In this document: positions 60,076 to 64,000 of the stretch, piece by piece | How the letters are laid out: every line of letters starts with the position of its first letter | Position numbering within the stretch: the stretch's first letter is position 1 | Assembly: GCA_933207985.1 (NCBI GenBank) | Contig: OW240915.1 | Span: 278,923,953-278,987,952 of the forward strand | Source: Pelobates cultripes | Taxonomy: Eukaryota; Chordata; Amphibia; Anura; Pelobatidae | Direction of reading: 5' to 3' | Length of the DNA stretch: 64,000 bases | Notes under the pieces: generated by a model | The model's database searches: none | Told to the model about the DNA's origin: nothing | The model's input: only the letters and a program-made list of their open reading frames with translations | Position numbers and translations under genes: made by a program

Positions 60076-60529
60076 CCCACCCTATAGGATCCCTCCCATG
60101 TTTCTCGTGTTGAACAGAATATGTCCTTTATGTTCAGGAAGGTAAGTACGTATGGTTTGTATGTTTGCTACTTAGACCTGTATCTTGTGGGTCTTGTATT
60201 GGCTGAATATTAGACATGAACCTTGCATTATGTTGTGTTTATAGATTCTTAAATATCATTGCGTTAGAATAAATATATATTGATATGTTTCACATTCTAA
60301 TGTTCGTTGGTATATCAGATGCTTATGCTTATTGTATGCGGACAAGTTATCACGCCAGATACCTTTCACCTTTTTCTTTTTCTTGCAGCGTGAACGTCTT
60401 CTCATCGAGACAAAGATTCACCTTCCATACCTCTGCATCGCGGAACTAATGGAGTTGGATATTCTAATATGTTGTTGAACTGTTGACGTAATATGATTAT
60501 GTCTCTTGTTGTTATTTATTGTTTCGCTT

Positions 60530-60664
60530 CAAAGAAAGAGGAAGTGATGTCATAGACAGGGCCTTTTATGGGCATCATAACTTTTTTCTGATTGGTTGTT
60601 ATGTTTCTATGCTGCTGGAGTTTTCAGTAAAGAAAGATATGCAAATATTCGCCTCCTGTCATTA
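60530..60664 (-). repeat. DIRS right inverted terminal repeat
   Basis: Inverse of the left repeat over about 135 bp, with a small difference at cgaatattt against cttcatattt. Beyond it, 60665-60711 is unique to this end and reappears in complement at 60007-60060. Confidence 0.9.
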
Positions 60665-60771
60665 CTAAAATTAAGATTATTAGTACACTAAAGCTAATAT
60701 AATCTTCAATTATAGTTTGAAAGAAGAAGCACTTTTTAAAATAAAACTATATTTGGTTTTGGTATTTTAAA

Positions 60772-61203
60772 GGACCACTCAAGGCACCCAGACCACTTCA
60801 GCTTAATGAAGTGGTCTGGGTGCCAGGTCCCTCTAGGATTAACCCTTATAAACATAGCAGTTTTAGAGAAACTGCTATGTTTATAAACGGGTTAATCCAG
60901 CCTCTAAAGCCTCTAGTGGTTCTCATTGACAGCCGCTAGAGGCGTTTGCGTGCTTCTCACTGTGAAAATCACAGTGAGAAGACGCCAGCATCCATAGGAA
61001 AGCATTGTGAATGCTTTCCTATGAGACAAGCTGAATGCGCGCACAACTCCTGCCGCGCATGCGCATTCAGCCGAAGAGGAGAGGAGGTGGAGAGAAGGAG
61101 GAGAGCTCCCCGCCCGGTGCTGGAAAAAAGGTAAGAGGGGGCACCCTCAGGGCACTATAGTGCCAGGAAAACGAGTACGTTTTCCTGGCACTATAGTGGT
61201 CCT
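60772..61203. mobile_element. TTAA-flanked MITE
   Basis: TTAA at 60768-60771 and 61204-61207. Left aggaccactcaaggcaccc, right ggcactatagtggtcct. Inner hairpin aaacatagcagtttta / gaaactgctatgttt. Near-copy of 17932-18352. Confidence 0.8.
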
Positions 61204-61321
61204 TTAAGTGGTTGCTTGCACATCTAGCAATGCTGGACCTCAGGAGGTCTTGCAACAAAAACTTTTCAAAGTACATCATTACTTTGGCAAAGAAAAAAAA
61301 AAAAAAAAGTGTATATATACA

Positions 61322-62272
61322 CAGGTGATACTTAAAAAATTAGAATATCATGCAAAAGTTCATTTATTTCAGTAATGCAACGTAAAAGGGGAAACTAATA
61401 TATAAAGATAGACGCATTACATGGAAATCAAGATAGTTAAAGCCATGATTTGTCATAAGTGTGATGGTTATGGCTTGCAGCTCATGAAAACCCCAAATCC
61501 ACAATCTCAGTAAATTAGAATATTGTGGCTCATGAAAACCCCAAATCCACAATCTCAGTAAATTAGAATATTGTGAAAAGGTGCAATATTCTAGACTCAC
61601 GGTGTCCCACTCTAATCAGCTAAGTAAGCCATAACAACTGCAAAGGGTTTGAGACTTTAAATGGTCTCTCAGGCTGGTTCAGTAAGAATCACAATCATGG
61701 GGAAGACTGCTGACCTGACAGTTGTGCAGAAAACCATCAAGACACCCTCCATAAGGAGGGAAAGCCTCAAAAGGTAATTGCGAAGGAGGTTGGATGTTCC
61801 CAAAGTGCTGTATCAAAGCACATTAATAGAAAGTTATGTGGAAGGGAAAAGTGTGGAAGAAGAAGGTGCACATACAGCAGGGATGACCGCAGCCTGGAGA
61901 GGATTTTCAGGAAAAGGCCATTCAAATGTGTTGGGGACTTTCACAAGGAGTGGACGGAGGCTGGAGTCAGTGCATCAAGAGCCACCACACACAGACGGAT
62001 CCTGGACATGGGCTTCAGATGTCGTATTCCTCTTGTCAAGCCGCTCCTGAACAACAAAACATCATCAGTAGCGTCTTACCTGGGCTAAAGAAAAACAGAC
62101 CTGGTCTGTTGCTCAGTGGTCCAAAGTCCTCTTTTTCTGATGAGAGCAACTTTTGCATCTCATTTGGAAACCAAGGACCCAGAGCCTGGATGAAGAATGG
62201 AGAGGCACACACTGCAAGATGCTTGAAGTCCAGTGTGAAGTTTTGACAGTCTGTTGATTTGGGGAGCAAATT
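61322..62272 (+). mobile_element. Truncated Tc1-like element (sister of the 20-kb copy)
   Basis: Starts CAGGTGATACTT, the same terminal sequence as the complement of the 20720 end. The transposase remnant begins at ATG 61697 (GKTADLTVVQKT), then frameshifts; readable later pieces include VGCSQSAVSKHINRKL..., KRPFKCVGDFHKEWTEAGVSAS and FASHLETKDP. Homology to the 20-kb copy ends near 62270 after tttggggagca. The C-terminal catalytic region is absent. Confidence 0.82.
61480..61575. repeat. 48-bp tandem duplication in the Tc1 leader
   Basis: Two adjacent identical 48-bp units beginning gctcatgaaaaccccaaatc and ending attagaatattgtg (61480-61527, 61528-61575). The 20-kb copy has only one. Confidence 0.9.
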
Positions 62273-64000
62273 TGGCAAAGTTTCAATCCAAAAATGGTTT
62301 TCCCCAAACCAAATAGAATCATATTTTTCTAGGCAAGAGCTTACTTGAAGTGGCAGAGACACTTTTCCAAAATGCAGAACACAAACACAGGCTCACACAA
62401 ACACACACAAAACAAAAAGAACAAACTGTTCGATATTGAGTTGCACAAAACTCAGTGACTATGGCTGGCATATTAATAAAATATAGGTCAATGTAAAACA
62501 CACATCGATTCATGTTGAAGTGCTTTCATGTGACAGGTCAGCTTTGAGCTCTAGAACATGTCCAGATGGTAGATTTGATAAACTGAGTATTTGCTTTTGT
62601 ATTACACAGCCATGTTACAGTGATCCATCCCACCCCATGCATTTCCTATTAAGTGTTAGTAGGTGTGTAACGGTTTAGAAAAAAAAATGTCCCTCTCGGT
62701 CTCATTGGAAATGTAGCATTATAGTTTAAAGCAGCAAAGTGGATTGGTTGTGTAGGACTTACCCAAGGGGGTTTGTCTTGAAATGGCAAGCAGTTAAATT
62801 CATCCTATATATGAGGTTCTAAAAACACAGAGTAAACACTGCTCTGTACATTGTTACTGTCTACGGGTTGTCAAGGCATATTCTAAATGTGTCAATATCA
62901 ATAAGGTAACCCACTACGCAGAGTTCAAGACTATTCTACCATAATAGCATAGAAAGGGATAGCAGCGTATTACTGGTCCTTCAAATGGACAGGCTTAATG
63001 CAGGGAATATAGAACGTGTATTTAGCAGGGACAAAAAAAAATAGGCCAAGGTCAGAAATTTCAGAGATACACAAGAACACAATGCCAGGCTGGATCTAGT
63101 AGTACAGGGATCAGGATAGATCAAACAAGCGAGTTGGTGTACCAGAGAAACACAATGGACAATGCTGTTGGCATTCAGAGAGAAACCACGACAGGGCAAA
63201 GACACTGGGCAGAGTGGAGCCTAATATAGGTCTGGAACCTACAGCCATGTCAGCGTCATTCCTGTGCACCCAAAAACAAGCATGTGTTTCAGCGTTAGAG
63301 TGATGGAGGGTTGGTTCTGTTAGAAATTTGACGCTGAGATGTCTGGTTTCAAAAGAACACGTAGGAGCAGCATTCCATGTTAAAATTGGCGGACGTCTTG
63401 GGCAGGTCAGGATCGGAGTTCTGATTGGAGTCAACAATACCACAACTATAGCACACATTAGAAAATAGACTCACCTAGGGGTCAATGTTTTGTGTAAAAA
63501 AAATAAAAATAAAATATCGATGTAATTATAAAAAGTGTAGAGGACCAAACCGCCACAGGTAACCATACAACATGGATATTTTAGAATTCACAAGTATTTC
63601 CAGAACTTTAGTCATGTAAAAGAAAAGGCCAAGCTTCATTGCAAAGTAACGTACTGCATTGCAGGTGGGGAGATGGAAATCTCTCCCATAACTGGACCAT
63701 ATTAAGAACCTGCAATAACGCATCTAGTACCACCTTATGGGCTCCAACAGCACACACACACACGACAGGATATGAAGTGATAGCATATTTTCTTTTTGCG
63801 GTACATGTGGGAAACGGTCAACAGTTCTTGAGAAAGTTAAATAAGCCCAACTGGCTGATTTACATCATGGAAAGGGGAGAGGTGCAAAGAATGTGGTGGA
63901 AATACAGAGTAAATCACTTCCTGGTTTGGAGAGCTCATTGCAGAATCCACCACAACCTGGAGTTTTCCAAGAAACACAGGAAAGACATTCAGAAACAGGC
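62273..64000. other. No gene recognised
   Basis: Unassigned sequence with a CA-rich patch at 62385-62412. No splice-bounded or domain-bearing frame was found. Confidence 0.4.

Larger units (their letters stand above)
54843..60711 (+). mobile_element. DIRS-type tyrosine-recombinase retrotransposon, structurally complete
   Basis: Inverted terminal repeats (54853-54987 with 60530-60664), an internal complementary region (59975-60075) that joins complements of both outer ends, a degenerate gag-like region, reverse transcriptase/RNase H and tyrosine recombinase, in that order on the plus strand. This is the layout of DIRS1-like elements, which replicate through a circular intermediate and make no target duplication. 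All frames are broken, so it is a fossil. Confidence 0.92.

Overview
This is a stretch of vertebrate nuclear DNA, most likely from an amphibian (probably a frog). It holds one host protein gene, split into exons on the minus strand, set in AT-rich DNA full of decayed transposons. The species guess rests on an amino-acid sequence recognisable as vertebrate PAG1 but clearly diverged from mammals, together with several Tc1 families, DIRS, CR1/L2-like LINEs, hAT-type and TTAA-flanked MITEs, and elements carrying hammerhead-ribozyme-like motifs. That mix is typical of anurans, but it is inference. Function predictions come from reading the sequence only.

Host gene: PAG1 (Cbp, the raft adaptor that recruits Csk). 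It runs on the minus strand from the start codon at 41956 to the stop at 31223, in six coding exons: 41841-41956, 40844-40895, 37487-37580, 36298-36890, 33846-33905 and 31223-31582. All junctions have GT/AG ends and compatible phases, and together they encode 424 residues with an N-terminal membrane segment, a CxxC palmitoylation motif, many tyrosine motifs and a C-terminal PDZ ligand. A 5' untranslated part with a 13-codon upstream ORF precedes the start. The promoter and any earlier 5' exons are not recognised. The 3' UTR probably runs a long way toward lower coordinates, perhaps to paired AATAAA signals near 22.34 kb.

Layout. 1-22 kb is intergenic and repeat-rich: a small MITE (1.5 kb), a hAT-like element with a GT minisatellite (3.2-4.1 kb), a Tc1 copy split by a second element (4.4-6.7 kb), TTAA MITEs, a LINE split by a MITE (9.0-11.0 kb), a nearly readable DD37-type Tc1 (12.45-14.0 kb), a hAT element with a 1.8 kb minisatellite (15.05-17.55 kb), a palindrome with hammerhead remnants (19.1-19.35 kb) and a deleted Tc1 (19.9-20.7 kb). 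22-31 kb is the putative PAG1 3' UTR or downstream region, with an inverted-repeat hammerhead element inserted in an L1-like fragment. 31-42 kb is the PAG1 coding region, with a LINE, a TTAA MITE and a hAT MITE in its introns. 42-64 kb lies upstream of the coding start (5' intron or flank): a three-layer nested insertion (Tc1, LINE, hAT) at 47.4-50.4 kb, a 100-N assembly gap at 52.6 kb, a structurally complete but mutated DIRS element at 54.84-60.71 kb, a TTAA MITE and a truncated Tc1.

The most interesting signals are the two inverted-repeat, hammerhead-bearing insertions with clean 13- and 14-bp target duplications; the complete DIRS end/internal-complement architecture; repeated nesting whose order can be read from target duplications; hAT-type elements that repeatedly carry internal minisatellites; and lineage-specific features of PAG1 (a YSRV Csk site and the uORF).
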